The notes: generated from the letters alone by a model not told the origin. A stretch of DNA of 46,378 bases from Desulfovibrio sp. MES5 (GCF_002237645.1 NZ_MJUZ01000020.1:1-46378), one strand, 5' to 3'. Shown: positions 15,959 to 25,208, counted from the first letter of the stretch. Made by a program: numbers and translations.

Positions 15959-17815
15959 ATGAGCAACAATCCCCTGTTGCACGGCGCTCATGGCGAGCGT
16001 CATTTGTTGTTGGGCAACGAGGCCATCGTGCGCGGCGCCCTTGAGGCGGGCGTGCATGTGGTCACCTGTTATCCGGGTACGCCTTCATCCGAAGTGCCGG
16101 ACACTTTTCACCGTATTGGCGGCGAAGGGCGCTACCGGCTGGAGTATTCCGTCAACGAAAAGGTCGCTATGGAAGTGGCCGCAGGCGCGGCCCTGGGCGG
16201 CGCTCTGAGCCTTGTGACCATGAAGCATGTGGGCCTCAATGTGGCCGCAGACCCGCTGTTCACAGCCGTGTACACGGGCCTGCCCGGCGGGCTGGTGGTG
16301 CTCTCCGCTGACGACCCCGGATGTCACTCCAGCCAGAACGAACAGGACAACCGTTATTACGCGCGTTTTGCCATGCTGCCCTGTTTCGAGCCTGCCTCGG
16401 CCCAGGAGGCCAAGGACATGACCCGCGCAGCCTTCAGCCTTGCCCGCCAGCTTGAACAGCCCGTGCTGCTGCGCACCACTACGCGCATCAGCCACATGCG
16501 CGGCCCGGTGGATTTTGACGATCTGCCCGCGCCGCAGCCCAAGGTGGACTTTCGCCGCGATCCCACACGCTTTGTGCCCGTGCCCGCCGTGGCGCGCAGG
16601 CGGCATGTGGCGCTGGACGAAATTGTGGCCCGTGCCCGCCAGATTGCGGAACAAAGCCCCTTCAACACGGTTACCGAACCCTCCGCGCCCACGGATCTGG
16701 GCATCATTGTCAGCGGCGTTTCGCGCAACTATCTGGCTGACGCGCTTTCCGCCAATGACTGGACGGACCGCGTGCGCGTGCTGGAATTGGGCATGACCTG
16801 GCCTCTGCCGGAAGAAAAAATCTGCACCTTCCTGAATCAGTGCAAGCGCGTGCTGGTGCTGGAAGAAGGGGAAGACCTGCTGGAGCAGGACATCCGCGCC
16901 CTGGCGCAGAAGCGCGGGCTGACCGTGGCCATTGACGGCAAGAATGACATCCTCACGCATCAGGGCGAGTATTCCACCACCCTTGTCACGCGCGACCTCG
17001 CACAGTGGCTGGGAGTTTCCTGTTGCGTGCAGGAACCGCGCAGCGTCGAGCCGGATCTGCCGGGCCGTCCGCCCAACCTTTGCCCCGGCTGTTCGCACAG
17101 GGCCGTGTACTACACGGTGCGCCAGGTTTTTGGCGACGACGCCTACTATTCCAGCGACATCGGCTGCTACACTCTGGGCCTTCTGCCGCCCCTGCGCACT
17201 GCGGATTTTCTTGTCTGCATGGGTTCGTCCATCTCGGCGGGCAGCGGTTTTGCCCGCGCCTCCGAAAAGCCGGTCATCGCCTTTATCGGCGACTCCACCT
17301 TCTTCCATTCCGGCATGACCGGGCTGGCCAACGCGGTTTTCAACCAGCACAACGTGCTTATGGTCATTCTGGACAACGGAACTACGGCCATGACGGGCCA
17401 CCAGCCCAACCCCGGCATGTTGCAGGATGTGCTCGGCGGCATGAGCAGCCACATGGACATTGAGACCATCGTGCGCGGCATGGGCGTGACCGAAGTAGCC
17501 AAGGTGCGGGCCTTCAACATCAAGGCTCTGACCAACACTCTGGAAGAAATGAAAAGCAAGCCCGGCGTACGTGTGCTCATCACTGAAGAGCCCTGCGTGC
17601 TGTATGCCCGCCGCCAGCTCAAAAAGACCTCGCCCCAGGTGGCGGAGGTGGCGCAGCAAGGGCCTGAGGCCATGCGTTGCCTTGAGCAGCTTGCCTGCCC
17701 CGCTTTTTACCGCAGTGGCGACAATCTGGCCGTGGACGCGACCCTTTGCACGGGCTGCATGGTATGTTTGCAGGTGGCCCCTGGGGCCTTCAAGGCGCGC
17801 AAGCGTCAGGGATAG
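15959..17815 (+). CDS. iorA: Indolepyruvate:ferredoxin oxidoreductase, alpha subunit
   Basis: A 618-residue thiamine-diphosphate enzyme that oxidatively decarboxylates aryl pyruvates to aryl-acetyl-CoA with ferredoxin as acceptor. The N-terminal pyrimidine-binding region carries GNEAIVRGALEAGV and CYPGTPSSEVPD; the C-terminal TPP site carries GDSTFFHSGMTGLANAVFN and ILDNGTTAMTGH. The usual C-terminal domain with two [4Fe-4S] clusters is degenerate: only CTGCMVC (597-603) and an isolated ACP remain, the fourth cysteine of the last motif being replaced (LQVAPGA). GGAGGA precedes the ATG closely. iorB follows after 9 bp, so the two subunits are co-expressed. Confidence 0.93.
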   Translation: MSNNPLLHGAHGERHLLLGNEAIVRGALEAGVHVVTCYPGTPSSEVPDTFHRIGGEGRYRLEYSVNEKVAMEVAAGAALGGALSLVTMKHVGLNVAADPLFTAVYTGLPGGLVVLSADDPGCHSSQNEQDNRYYARFAMLPCFEPASAQEAKDMTRAAFSLARQLEQPVLLRTTTRISHMRGPVDFDDLPAPQPKVDFRRDPTRFVPVPAVARRRHVALDEIVARARQIAEQSPFNTVTEPSAPTDLGIIVSGVSRNYLADALSANDWTDRVRVLELGMTWPLPEEKICTFLNQCKRVLVLEEGEDLLEQDIRALAQKRGLTVAIDGKNDILTHQGEYSTTLVTRDLAQWLGVSCCVQEPRSVEPDLPGRPPNLCPGCSHRAVYYTVRQVFGDDAYYSSDIGCYTLGLLPPLRTADFLVCMGSSISAGSGFARASEKPVIAFIGDSTFFHSGMTGLANAVFNQHNVLMVILDNGTTAMTGHQPNPGMLQDVLGGMSSHMDIETIVRGMGVTEVAKVRAFNIKALTNTLEEMKSKPGVRVLITEEPCVLYARRQLKKTSPQVAEVAQQGPEAMRCLEQLACPAFYRSGDNLAVDATLCTGCMVCLQVAPGAFKARKRQG

Positions 17816-17824
17816 GTGAGAACA

Positions 17825-18433
17825 ATGACTATGCAGAACAACCAGAAACGCATGCGCGTGTATTTTACTGGTGTGGGGGGGCAGGGCACCCTGACCGCTA
17901 CGACCCTGCTGGCCCGTACGGCCCTTGAAGCCGGGCTGGATGTTGTGGCTGGCGAGGTGCATGGCATGGCCCAGCGAGGCGGCGTGGTTGAATCCGTCAT
18001 GCTGCTTGGCGGCTGGCGTTCGCCCAAGCTGGATCTGGGCGAGGCCGACGTCATGCTCGGCTTTGAACCCTTGGAAACCCTGCGCGGTTTGCCCTACCTC
18101 AAAAAGGGCGGCGCGGTGTTTTCCAGCAGTGATCCCATGCCGCCTGTAAGCGTGTCGCTGGGCAAGGCCGACTACCCCGCTTTGAGCCGCATTGAAGCCA
18201 GCGTGCGCGAAGTGGCGGGGCTGTGCCATTTCATTCCCTGTCGTGAACTGGGAATACAGGCAGGCTCCGTGCAGAGCGGCAATACCGTGCTTTTGAGCGC
18301 CGTTTGCGCCTCGGGCGTTTTGCCCTTTGGCGTTGACGCGCTTGAAGCGGCCATCAAAAAATTCTTGCCGTCCAAGCTTCAGGAAGTGAACCTGCGAGCT
18401 CTGGAACTCGGTAAGAATGCCCTCAAGGGCTGA
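17825..18433 (+). CDS. iorB: Indolepyruvate:ferredoxin oxidoreductase, beta subunit
   Basis: A 202-residue gamma-domain subunit partnering IorA. It has the glycine-rich GVGGQGTLTATTLLA motif and the family segment GEVHGMAQRGGVVES. The ATG at 17825 is chosen over a GTG at 17816 because AGGTGAG precedes it. Its stop codon lies in a perfect 8-bp inverted repeat (TGATAACG / CGTTATCA, 18431-18448), followed by the terminator. Confidence 0.93.
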   Translation: MTMQNNQKRMRVYFTGVGGQGTLTATTLLARTALEAGLDVVAGEVHGMAQRGGVVESVMLLGGWRSPKLDLGEADVMLGFEPLETLRGLPYLKKGGAVFSSSDPMPPVSVSLGKADYPALSRIEASVREVAGLCHFIPCRELGIQAGSVQSGNTVLLSAVCASGVLPFGVDALEAAIKKFLPSKLQEVNLRALELGKNALKG

Positions 18434-18461
18434 TAACGTTCGTTATCAGATTATAAATGAT

Positions 18462-18500
18462 AAGGCGGCCCGGCTTTGAAAGTCGGGCCGCCTTTTTTTT
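18462..18500 (+). terminator. Terminator of iorAB
   Basis: An 11-bp GC-rich stem (AAGGCGGCCCG / CGGGCCGCCTT) is followed by eight T residues. It is a classic intrinsic terminator. Confidence 0.92.
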
Positions 18501-18596
18501 GTATATTAGGCGAGATGACTGGAAGGCGGCGTCTCTGGCGCGTCCACTCCAAACTAGAAAGTTTGTTGTGCTATCCTACACTACTATAAGAGTTTT

Positions 18597-18625
18597 AGGG
18601 GATGGGGGCCCTCCCCCACAAAGTA
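18597..18625 (-). repeat. Truncated copy of the GTGGGGGAGGG gene-end element
   Basis: On the minus strand it reads CTTTGTGGGGGAGGGCCCCC, sharing its first half with the elements at 43648 and 46327 but lacking their central CCCTTTT hairpin. It lies 34 bp after the rlmN stop in the rlmN orientation. Confidence 0.6.
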
Positions 18626-18658
18626 TTTCAATGTGTTATTACTCTACGCAGACGTTCT

Positions 18659-19759
18659 TTACTCGCCGCCGTCAGGCTGGGGAACCCTGATCTCTTCCAG
18701 TTGTTCCTTTTGTCTGGCGGCCTTGAGCTGGCCGCAGGCCGCCTTGATGTCCTGTCCCTTGCTTTTGCGCAAAATGGCCGTGACGCCGCGATCCCATAGG
18801 TACTTTTCAAAAGCCAGCACGCGCTCATGGCTGGGCGCAGCGTAGGGCGAACCTTCAGCGGGATTGTATACAATGAGGTTCAGTTTGCCTTTAACGGAAT
18901 TAACCAGGGGCACCAGCTCCCGCGCGTGTTCCAGCCCGTCATTGACGCCGCCGAGCAGCAGATACTCAAAGGTGATGCGTTCCCGCGTGTTGAGCGAGTA
19001 GGACTGGAGCGTGGACATCAGGCGGTCCAGAGGCCAGCGGGCGGCCTTGGGCATGATGCGTGCGCGCAATTCCTGATTGGGCGCGTGCAGCGAAACCGCC
19101 AGAAAAGCCAGGCCGCATTCGCCCAGTTCCTTCAGGTTTTTTTCAATGCCGCAGGTGGAAACCGTGATGCGGCGCGGCGAAAAATTTAATCCCTTGTCGC
19201 TGTTGAGGCTGACCAGCGAGCGCATGACTTCGTTAAAATTCAGCAGGGGTTCGCCCATACCCATAAAAACGATGTTGCGCAGCATGGGCCAGTGCAGGCG
19301 CGTGTCGCCCAGATGCTCGCGGGCTACCAGTATCTGGCCGAGAATCTCGGCCATGGTCATATTGCGCTCAAAACCCATGTCGCCCGTGGAGCAGAAGGTG
19401 CAGCCCATGGCGCAGCCCACCTGGCAGGAGAGGCATTGGGTCCAGCGGCGCACGCCGTCACGTGAATCCGAGGGAATGAGGACAGTTTCCACCTGCGCGC
19501 CGTCTTCAAGGCGCAGCAAAAATTTGGTGGTGCCGTCCTGGCTTTCTTCCACGGCGGTGACTTCCGGCCAGATGATGCAGGCCTTGGCGGCCATGCGTTC
19601 GCGGCAGGGCCGGGAAATGTTGGTCATGATGTCGAAATCACGGGCCATGCGCTGCCATATCCATTGCCAGATCTGCATGGCGCGGAATTTGGGCTCGCCC
19701 AGTTCTGTCTGCGTCCATGCTTCCAGTTCAGGAAGGGTGAGATTGAGAAGGTTGATCAT
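18659..19759 (-). CDS. rlmN: Dual-specificity 23S rRNA/tRNA methyltransferase RlmN
   Basis: A 366-residue radical SAM enzyme that methylates C2 of adenine 2503 in 23S rRNA and A37 in some tRNAs. The cluster motif CxxxCxxC is present (C116-AMG-C120-TF-C123), followed by the RlmN segments STGDMGF, NIVFMGMGEPLLNF and VSTCGI. The second catalytic cysteine is Cys342 in IKAACGQL. The length is normal. It is a single minus-strand gene, with the repeat-rich gap beginning just upstream of its start. Confidence 0.96.
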   Translation of the reverse strand: MINLLNLTLPELEAWTQTELGEPKFRAMQIWQWIWQRMARDFDIMTNISRPCRERMAAKACIIWPEVTAVEESQDGTTKFLLRLEDGAQVETVLIPSDSRDGVRRWTQCLSCQVGCAMGCTFCSTGDMGFERNMTMAEILGQILVAREHLGDTRLHWPMLRNIVFMGMGEPLLNFNEVMRSLVSLNSDKGLNFSPRRITVSTCGIEKNLKELGECGLAFLAVSLHAPNQELRARIMPKAARWPLDRLMSTLQSYSLNTRERITFEYLLLGGVNDGLEHARELVPLVNSVKGKLNLIVYNPAEGSPYAAPSHERVLAFEKYLWDRGVTAILRKSKGQDIKAACGQLKAARQKEQLEEIRVPQPDGGE

Positions 19760-19979
19760 TCTGTCCTGCCGGGCCGGGGGCGTCCTGGCTGCTGGTTGGT
19801 GTTACGGCCTCGCCCTGTGCGTGAAGGCCCGCCCTTTGTTTACCGGGAGGAGGAAAAGAGTACAAGGGGATTTGTTGAAGTGGGGGCCTGCGGCGCGGAG
19901 AATACGGGAAGCGGGGAGGGGGCACGGCAGGTATTTCAGGATGAATAAAAATCAAGTCTGTCCTTTGAAGGGCGGGTGT

Positions 19980-20213
19980 TGTGCCCTGCGGGCACGGGGG
20001 CTTTTTTCTTACTGTTGTTTGGGCCGCCTACGCGGCGTGCGGCAAGGCGGGGCCGGTTATGGGGCTGCGCCCCCTTCTCGGCCCCCCTTGCATCCCCCCG
20101 AAGCACCCCGCTGGGGCTTTCCCGTTTCCGCCACTCCACGAGGGCTGCGCGGCTTTTGCTTCGGGAGCTTCCTCGCTGCGCTCGGCGATCTCCCTGCGCG
20201 CCGCGCAATGCCA
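19980..20213 (+). repeat. 235-bp interspersed repeat, copy 1
   Basis: It begins with the hairpin GTGCCCTGCGGGCAC followed by a T-rich stretch. It continues through GCGGCGTGCGGCAAGG and GAGCTTCCTCGCTGCGCTCG to GCGCCGCGCAATGCCA. It is nearly identical to 20513-20747 and to the complement of 21271-21502. Confidence 0.9.
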
Positions 20214-20512
20214 GTGCGTGCTCTCGCGCTGAATGAGCGATTGGAAAGGGCGTCTTGTTGACTGTATGAAATTTCTGATAATAAGGTGTTATTATTGGAA
20301 AAGATATCGATGTGGCGAGGAGTTTCCGCAGTAGGGGCTCAGGGACAGCCAAGTGGGGCTTGTCCTTTGAGTGGTGATTGTTGTGCCCTGCGGGCTAGAA
20401 GGCTTTTTTCCCTGTTGTTTTGACCGCCTGCGCGACAGCGGCGAAGTGCAGGGCTGCGGGGCTGGCGCTCTGAAGAAGATAAAGCAGGGCTTGTCTTTTG
20501 AGAGGCAGTTTC

Positions 20513-20747
20513 TGTGCCCTGCGGGCACGGGGGCTTTTTTCTTACTGTTGTTTGGGCCGCCTACGCGGCGTGCGGCAAGGCGGGGCCGGTTATGGGGCTG
20601 CGCCCCCTTCTCGGCCCCCTTTGCATCCCCCCCGAAGCACCCCGCTGGGGCTTTCCCGTTTCCGCCACTCCACGAGGGCTGCGCGGCTTTTGCTCCGGGA
20701 GCTTCCTCGCTGCGCTCGGCGATCTCCCTGCGCGCCGCGCAATGCCA
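20513..20747 (+). repeat. 235-bp interspersed repeat, copy 2
   Basis: A direct copy of 19980-20213 with only a few differences, such as one extra C in the C-run before GAAGCACC and CTCCGG for CTTCGG. Confidence 0.9.
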
Positions 20748-21270
20748 ATCTCTGCCTTCACTATGGATGAATAAATCTGCGCACTTCGGTAATTGCGGAA
20801 CGTTTAATACCAAAAAGCCAGCTTCATGAGCAACGTGTCCAGGCTGTTGTTTATGCGGGAAACTAGCAGCTGCGCAAATAAATTGCACTTGTGTTTTCAT
20901 GCGGATGTCATTTCCTACCGTTACCGGAGCATTTCTGGGTGAAAATACTCTGACTGCACAGGCACGTTATTTTCAGTAAATGCGGTTTCTCATACAGGGA
21001 CGGAATGTTGCCGGGGGCTGCATCATAAAGAACCGATGCCGACATGTCGGCGAGGTTCGTACGTAGCCGCGCGCTGCGCAATCGTCCCAAACAAAATAGA
21101 AGTAAAACCTATGTGGCCACAGGGCATTAGCCACGCATCTCAAAACCAGGGCAAGGTCCAAATCCTTCATCGCAACGTGTCTTACCTGAACAACAGGGCG
21201 TCGTTCTTGAGATTTCACGCAGCCAACGAGACGTCCTCACCGGTCTTTCATTCAGTGTGAAGGCGCATGA

Positions 21271-21502
21271 TGGCATTGCGCGGCGCGCAGGGAGATCGCC
21301 GAGCGAAGCGAGGAAGCTCCCGGAGCAAAAGCCGCGCAGCCCTCGTGGAGTGGCGGAAACGGGAAAGCCCCAGCAGGGTGTTCCGGGGGGAGTGCAGAGG
21401 GGGCCTCGGAGGGGCGCAGCCCCTAACAGGCCCCCATCTGCCGCCCGCCGCGCAGGCGGCCCAAACTAAAGAAAAGAAAAGCCTCCGTGCCCGCAGGGCA
21501 CG
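21271..21502 (-). repeat. 235-bp interspersed repeat, copy 3 (inverted)
   Basis: The reverse complement of copies 1 and 2, more diverged in the middle (around 21370-21440). Its hairpin end forms the first unit of the 112-bp tandem array, which shows that the array grew out of this element. Confidence 0.88.
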
Positions 21503-22080
21503 TTCACTTCAATCGAGCGACAGGCCAAAAACTTGAAAGTATGCTGGAAGCACTGCCGGCCGCGCAGGCGGCCCAAACTAAAGAAAAGAAAAGCCTCCGT
21601 GCCCGCAGGGCACGTTCACTTCAATCGAGCGACAGGCCAAAAACTTGAAAGTATGCTGGAAGCACTGCCGGCCGCGCAGGCGGCCCAAACTAAAGAAAAG
21701 AAAAGCCTCCGTGCCCGCAGGGCACGTTCACTTCAATCGAGCGACAGGCCAAAAACTTGAAAGTATGCTGGAAGCACTGCCCGCCGCGCAGGCGGCCCAA
21801 ACTAAAGAAAAGAAAAGCCTCCGTGCCCGCAGGGCACGTTCACTTCAATCGAGCGACAGGCCAAAAACTTGAAAGTATGCTGGAAGCGCCGCCCGCCGCG
21901 CAGGCGGCCCAAGCTAAAGAAAAGAAAAGCCTCCGTGCCCGCAGGGCACGTTCACTTCAATCGAGCGACAGGCCAAAAACTTGAAAGTATGCTGGAAGCA
22001 CCGCCCGCCGCACAGGCGGCCCAAACAACACAAAAAGGAAAGCCACCGTGCCCGCAGGGCTCACACATTTCAGTCAATCA
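21444..22080 (-). repeat. 112-bp tandem array, about 5.7 units
   Basis: The landmark GCAGGCGGCC recurs at about 21453, 21565, 21677, 21789, 21901 and 22013, exactly 112 bp apart. Units are almost identical except the last, which diverges after CCAAAC. Each unit holds the hairpin GTGCCCGCAGGGCAC; on the minus strand this is followed by a T-rich tract (complement of AAAGAAAAGAAAAGCC), so each looks like a terminator facing the minus direction. As 112 is not a multiple of three, no continuous protein is encoded. Confidence 0.92.
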
Positions 22081-22154
22081 ACATACCCCAAAATAAAAGC
22101 ACGCCGGAACCGTCATCAGTTCTCGCTTCGTGAAGGATCAAAGCGAAAAATAAA

Positions 22155-22182
22155 AGGCCGTCCCATATTTCAGAGACGGCCT
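22155..22182 (-). terminator. Terminator of the HD-domain gene
   Basis: On the minus strand, an 8-bp stem AGGCCGTC / GACGGCCT has a 12-nt loop and is followed by TTTTATTTTT. It lies 44 bp after the stop of the gene at 22226. Confidence 0.88.
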
Positions 22183-22225
22183 CAACAGTCACACAGTCAA
22201 ACTAACGACGAACTTTCCTCAACAA

Positions 22226-23557
22226 TTACCCCACAGACTTCCGAGCGTATTCCCGCACAAAAATAACCGCTGAATCCAGGTCCGTGACCTCTCCGGCGAT
22301 CTGCGCCTTGAGCAGGGCATCACGAATAACCCCTACCTGCGGGCCGGGCGACAGCTTGGTTTCGCTCATGATCTCATTGCCGTTGAGCAGAGGCTCCAGC
22401 ATCTGCTCGGGCGTTTCCGCGCGGTCCAGATACTTCATATTGTGGTTGAACGAGGTGGGGATGCCGTCACGCGCCTTGAGGTCCGCCCGCGCCATGGCGA
22501 TAAGACGGGGGTAATCGTCCAGCGCCTTGAAGCGGCGTATGCCCCTGTCCGTCATCATGAAGTGGAAGCGCATGTGATTGCGCACAAGGTTGCACAAAAG
22601 GTCGATGTCTTCCTGGGTAAAGTGCAAGCGGCGCAGGATTTTGCGCGTCACCTTGGCGCCGACGCGGTGGTGCTGGTAGTAGGTCCACAGGCCGTCATAG
22701 TATTCGCCGGTGTAGAGCTTGCCAACATCGTGAAAGAGCATGGCCATGGTGCCCAGCCAGTCGTAATGAAAATCCTCTTCGGGATAGCGCTTCATGCACT
22801 CGAGCGTGTGTTCGAACACGTTTTCGGTGTCGCCTTCCTTGTTGCGCATCTGCGTCAGGCAGGAGAGCGACGCCACTTCGGGGATAAGCCCCTGAAGGAT
22901 ATGGGCGTCAAACAACAGGCGGACGAAGCGGTGCATGTTTTCGGCGGCAACCTTGCGCCACTCATCCATAATGTCGGTGGCGGGCACGTAATCAAGCACG
23001 CGGCTGGAGGCACGGATAATGGCCAGCCAGGTGTTGGGCTCAATGGGCAGGTCAAAGTTGGCGGCAAAACGCAGGGCGCGAACAGCCAGCAGATAGTTGT
23101 GGCGCAGGGTCTCATCCGGCAGGCCGGTGAGGCAGATGGCTCCGCCTTTGATGTCTTCAAAACCGTCATACACGTCGTTGCTGGGTTCGGGCGTATTAAA
23201 ACCCGTGAGGCGCAGCTTGAGGCGCTCTTCCGGGCTCATGAGATCGATCATCGTGGGCGTGATCCTGACCAGCGACAGTTCGGGGTGTCCGGCCGCAGCC
23301 ACTTCAAGAGGATAAAAACGGTATGTGACGCCGTTTTCTTCCATAACGGCCAGCGCACGGCTTTCAGAGGTGGCCGTGGCTTTGGGAAAGAGCTTGAACA
23401 GGGTGTCCATGTCCGGCTCGCAGGCAATGTCCACGGCCAGATGGTTAGCCTTCTGGAGCAGATGTTCCTGCAAGGGGGCATTGATGACATGCGCGTCATA
23501 GCCGTTGCGCAAAAAAGTTTTGCAAATGGTTATGGCGTCTTTAAGCGCTTGCTGCAT
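22226..23557 (-). CDS. HD-domain protein of the CCA-adding/poly(A) polymerase family with degenerate catalytic head
   Basis: A 443-residue protein. The C-terminal half has the HD phosphohydrolase motif (FEH at 248-250 and LFHDVGK at 274-280) of class II CCA-adding enzymes, and the middle has the family segment LLAVRALRFAANFDLPI (156-172). In the N-terminal head the expected GGxVRD reads NAPLQE (26-31) after NGYDAHVI, and the DxD metal motif reads AVD (41-43). Polymerisation is therefore doubtful, while the HD metal site looks intact. The start at 23557 is chosen because AGGAGATCACG precedes it; an ATG at 23614 is less likely. It is a single gene with its own terminator. Confidence 0.75.
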   Translation of the reverse strand: MQQALKDAITICKTFLRNGYDAHVINAPLQEHLLQKANHLAVDIACEPDMDTLFKLFPKATATSESRALAVMEENGVTYRFYPLEVAAAGHPELSLVRITPTMIDLMSPEERLKLRLTGFNTPEPSNDVYDGFEDIKGGAICLTGLPDETLRHNYLLAVRALRFAANFDLPIEPNTWLAIIRASSRVLDYVPATDIMDEWRKVAAENMHRFVRLLFDAHILQGLIPEVASLSCLTQMRNKEGDTENVFEHTLECMKRYPEEDFHYDWLGTMAMLFHDVGKLYTGEYYDGLWTYYQHHRVGAKVTRKILRRLHFTQEDIDLLCNLVRNHMRFHFMMTDRGIRRFKALDDYPRLIAMARADLKARDGIPTSFNHNMKYLDRAETPEQMLEPLLNGNEIMSETKLSPGPQVGVIRDALLKAQIAGEVTDLDSAVIFVREYARKSVG

Positions 23558-23957
23558 CGTGATCTCCTTGCAAATAATGATGACAATGGTCTGTACTATG
23601 CCTTTGGGGAGCAATGAAAGTCAAGCATGCCGCCTTGTTGAGCTTCTGAATTTGGGCACATGCCAGCAGCCTTGACGCCGTTTGCGTCCGGGCCTGTACA
23701 AAGACTTTGCCAGATTTTCGCTTTGTCTTGGGCCGTATCCTGACCGGTCGACTCTGCAAATATACAGTCGCACGGCGTATGGCATCCTGGCTGCGGCCTT
23801 GTACTGTTTAGGACTGCAGCAGCCGCCCCCCCGTCGTGTGCGCAGGCGGTTAAAGCTGTGCTGGCTTTTCCACGCCGGGCGTCCGCGTAGGCGGCTCGCT
23901 CTGGTTCCGGCACACACGCTCTGATAAGAGAATTTTATCACAATTGGATGGTATAGG
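23558..23957. other. Intergenic gap between HD gene and dsr operon end
   Basis: No gene is recognised in these 400 bases. Overlapping open frames on the minus strand have no family signature or ribosome site. The promoter of the HD gene must lie here, but no clear boxes stand out. Confidence 0.6.
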
Positions 23958-23985
23958 AAAGCCCCCGTGCGAACACGGGGGCTTT
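23958..23985 (-). terminator. Terminator of the dsrMKJOP operon
   Basis: A perfect 12-bp stem, AAAGCCCCCGTG / CACGGGGGCTTT, with a 4-nt loop lies 42 bp after the dsrP stop. The T-tract is short, but the stem is strong. Confidence 0.8.
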
Positions 23986-24026
23986 GGTAACGGTTTTTTC
24001 ACCGTATGGCCGACCTCGCGGTCAAC

Positions 24027-25196
24027 CTAGTCGTGCATGTGGTTCACTTCCATCTTGACGCCAAGAGCGACGCGCCACAGCAGGGAGAGCACCAGAGCGC
24101 CGACGCCGTAGACGCCGAGAGCAACTGCGATTTCCTTGGCGCTGGGCATGTAGGGCGTGAAGGCTTCAAACATGTTGGGCGTGAAACCGGCCACCAGCAG
24201 GCCAAGACCCTTGTCGATCCAGGAGGCCAGCACCAGCATGATGAGGGCGATGGGCAACAGGCAGGGGTTTTCGCGCAGCTTGGGCGGAATGAGCAGGGCC
24301 AGAGAGGCAAAGGCCATGATGACAGCGCCCCACATCCAGTAGCTCACCCAGGGCAGATGACCTTCGTGCCCGAAGAAGAGGAAGTGGATGGGTTCTTCAT
24401 GGCCGGGAATGCCGCTGTAGAAGGCGGTGAAGATTTCCAGCAGGTAGAAGAACACGTTGATGCACATGGCGTACACAATGATGGTGGTCAGGGTTTTCAC
24501 GGCTTCCTTGCCGGGCTCGAAGCCCGTCAGTCGGCGCAGCACCATCATCAGCAGGAGCAGGATGGCAGGACCGGAGCAGAAGGCCGAGGACAGGAAGCGG
24601 GCGGCCATGATGGCGGTGAGCCAGTAATGGCGGCCGGGGATGCCCGCGTACAGGAAGGCCGTGACCGTATGGATGGAGAAAGCCCACAGGATGGAGATGT
24701 AGATAAGGGGCTTGATCCATTTGGGCGGCTCAATCTCGTGCCTTTCGGCCTCAAGCGTGACCCAGCCGATGATGATGTTCAGACCCAGGTACCCGATGAG
24801 CACCATCATGTCGTAGAACATGACGGAATGGGGCGAGGGGTGAAGCATGACGTTGAGCATGCGCTGGGGCTGACCAAGGTCCACCACGATGAAGAGCGCG
24901 CACATGACCACGGCCGCGACGGCCATGAATTCACCAAAGATGATCATGCGTTTGAACTTTTTGTAGTGATGGAAGTAGGTGGGCAGCACCAGCATGACGG
25001 CCGAGGCCGCCACGCCCACGAAATAGGTGAACTGCGAAATGTACAATCCCCACGAAACGTCACGGCTGAGGCCGGTGACGGAGAGACCGTTCTGCAACTG
25101 ATCGAGGTACACAAGGCCGCAACCCGCGATAAGAACCAGCAGGAAGATCAGCCACATGTAGTAGGTCTTAGGACCGTCGAGCAATTTTTCAAGCAT
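24027..25196 (-). CDS. dsrP: DsrP, NrfD-family integral membrane subunit
   Basis: A 389-residue polytopic membrane protein of the NrfD/PsrC family with about ten membrane segments. It interacts with menaquinone and, with DsrO and DsrJ, forms the periplasm-facing module of DsrMKJOP. Hydrophobic segments begin with TYYMWLIFLLVLIAGCGLVY and continue to a final VALGVYGVGALVLSLLWRVA near the C-terminus. It is the last gene of the operon, 12 bp after dsrO, and is followed by the hairpin at 23958. The length is as expected for the family. Confidence 0.95.
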   Translation of the reverse strand: MLEKLLDGPKTYYMWLIFLLVLIAGCGLVYLDQLQNGLSVTGLSRDVSWGLYISQFTYFVGVAASAVMLVLPTYFHHYKKFKRMIIFGEFMAVAAVVMCALFIVVDLGQPQRMLNVMLHPSPHSVMFYDMMVLIGYLGLNIIIGWVTLEAERHEIEPPKWIKPLIYISILWAFSIHTVTAFLYAGIPGRHYWLTAIMAARFLSSAFCSGPAILLLLMMVLRRLTGFEPGKEAVKTLTTIIVYAMCINVFFYLLEIFTAFYSGIPGHEEPIHFLFFGHEGHLPWVSYWMWGAVIMAFASLALLIPPKLRENPCLLPIALIMLVLASWIDKGLGLLVAGFTPNMFEAFTPYMPSAKEIAVALGVYGVGALVLSLLWRVALGVKMEVNHMHD

Positions 25197-25208
25197 GGCC
25201 TGTTCTCC

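Larger units (their letters stand above)
19760..22225. other. Gene-free repeat-rich gap of about 2.4 kb
   Basis: No credible gene is present. Open frames here are created by the repeats themselves and lack ribosome sites. The gap holds three copies of a 235-bp element (19980-20213, 20513-20747, inverted 21271-21502) and a 112-bp tandem array (21444-22080). A partial module (about 20355-20435) repeats the TGTCCTTTGAG...GTGCCCTGCGGGC part. The unique DNA between them (20748-21270) shows no features I recognise. Confidence 0.75.

Noticed and set aside
16085..18229. Long minus-strand open frame (714 codons) across iorA and iorB
   Set aside because: It is the antisense shadow of high-GC genes; iorA and iorB have full family motifs and ribosome sites on the other strand.
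21444..22080. 112-bp array considered as CRISPR or as a repeat-protein gene
   Set aside because: There is no repeat/spacer alternation (units are nearly identical throughout) and no cas genes; 112 is not divisible by three, so frames shift at each unit.
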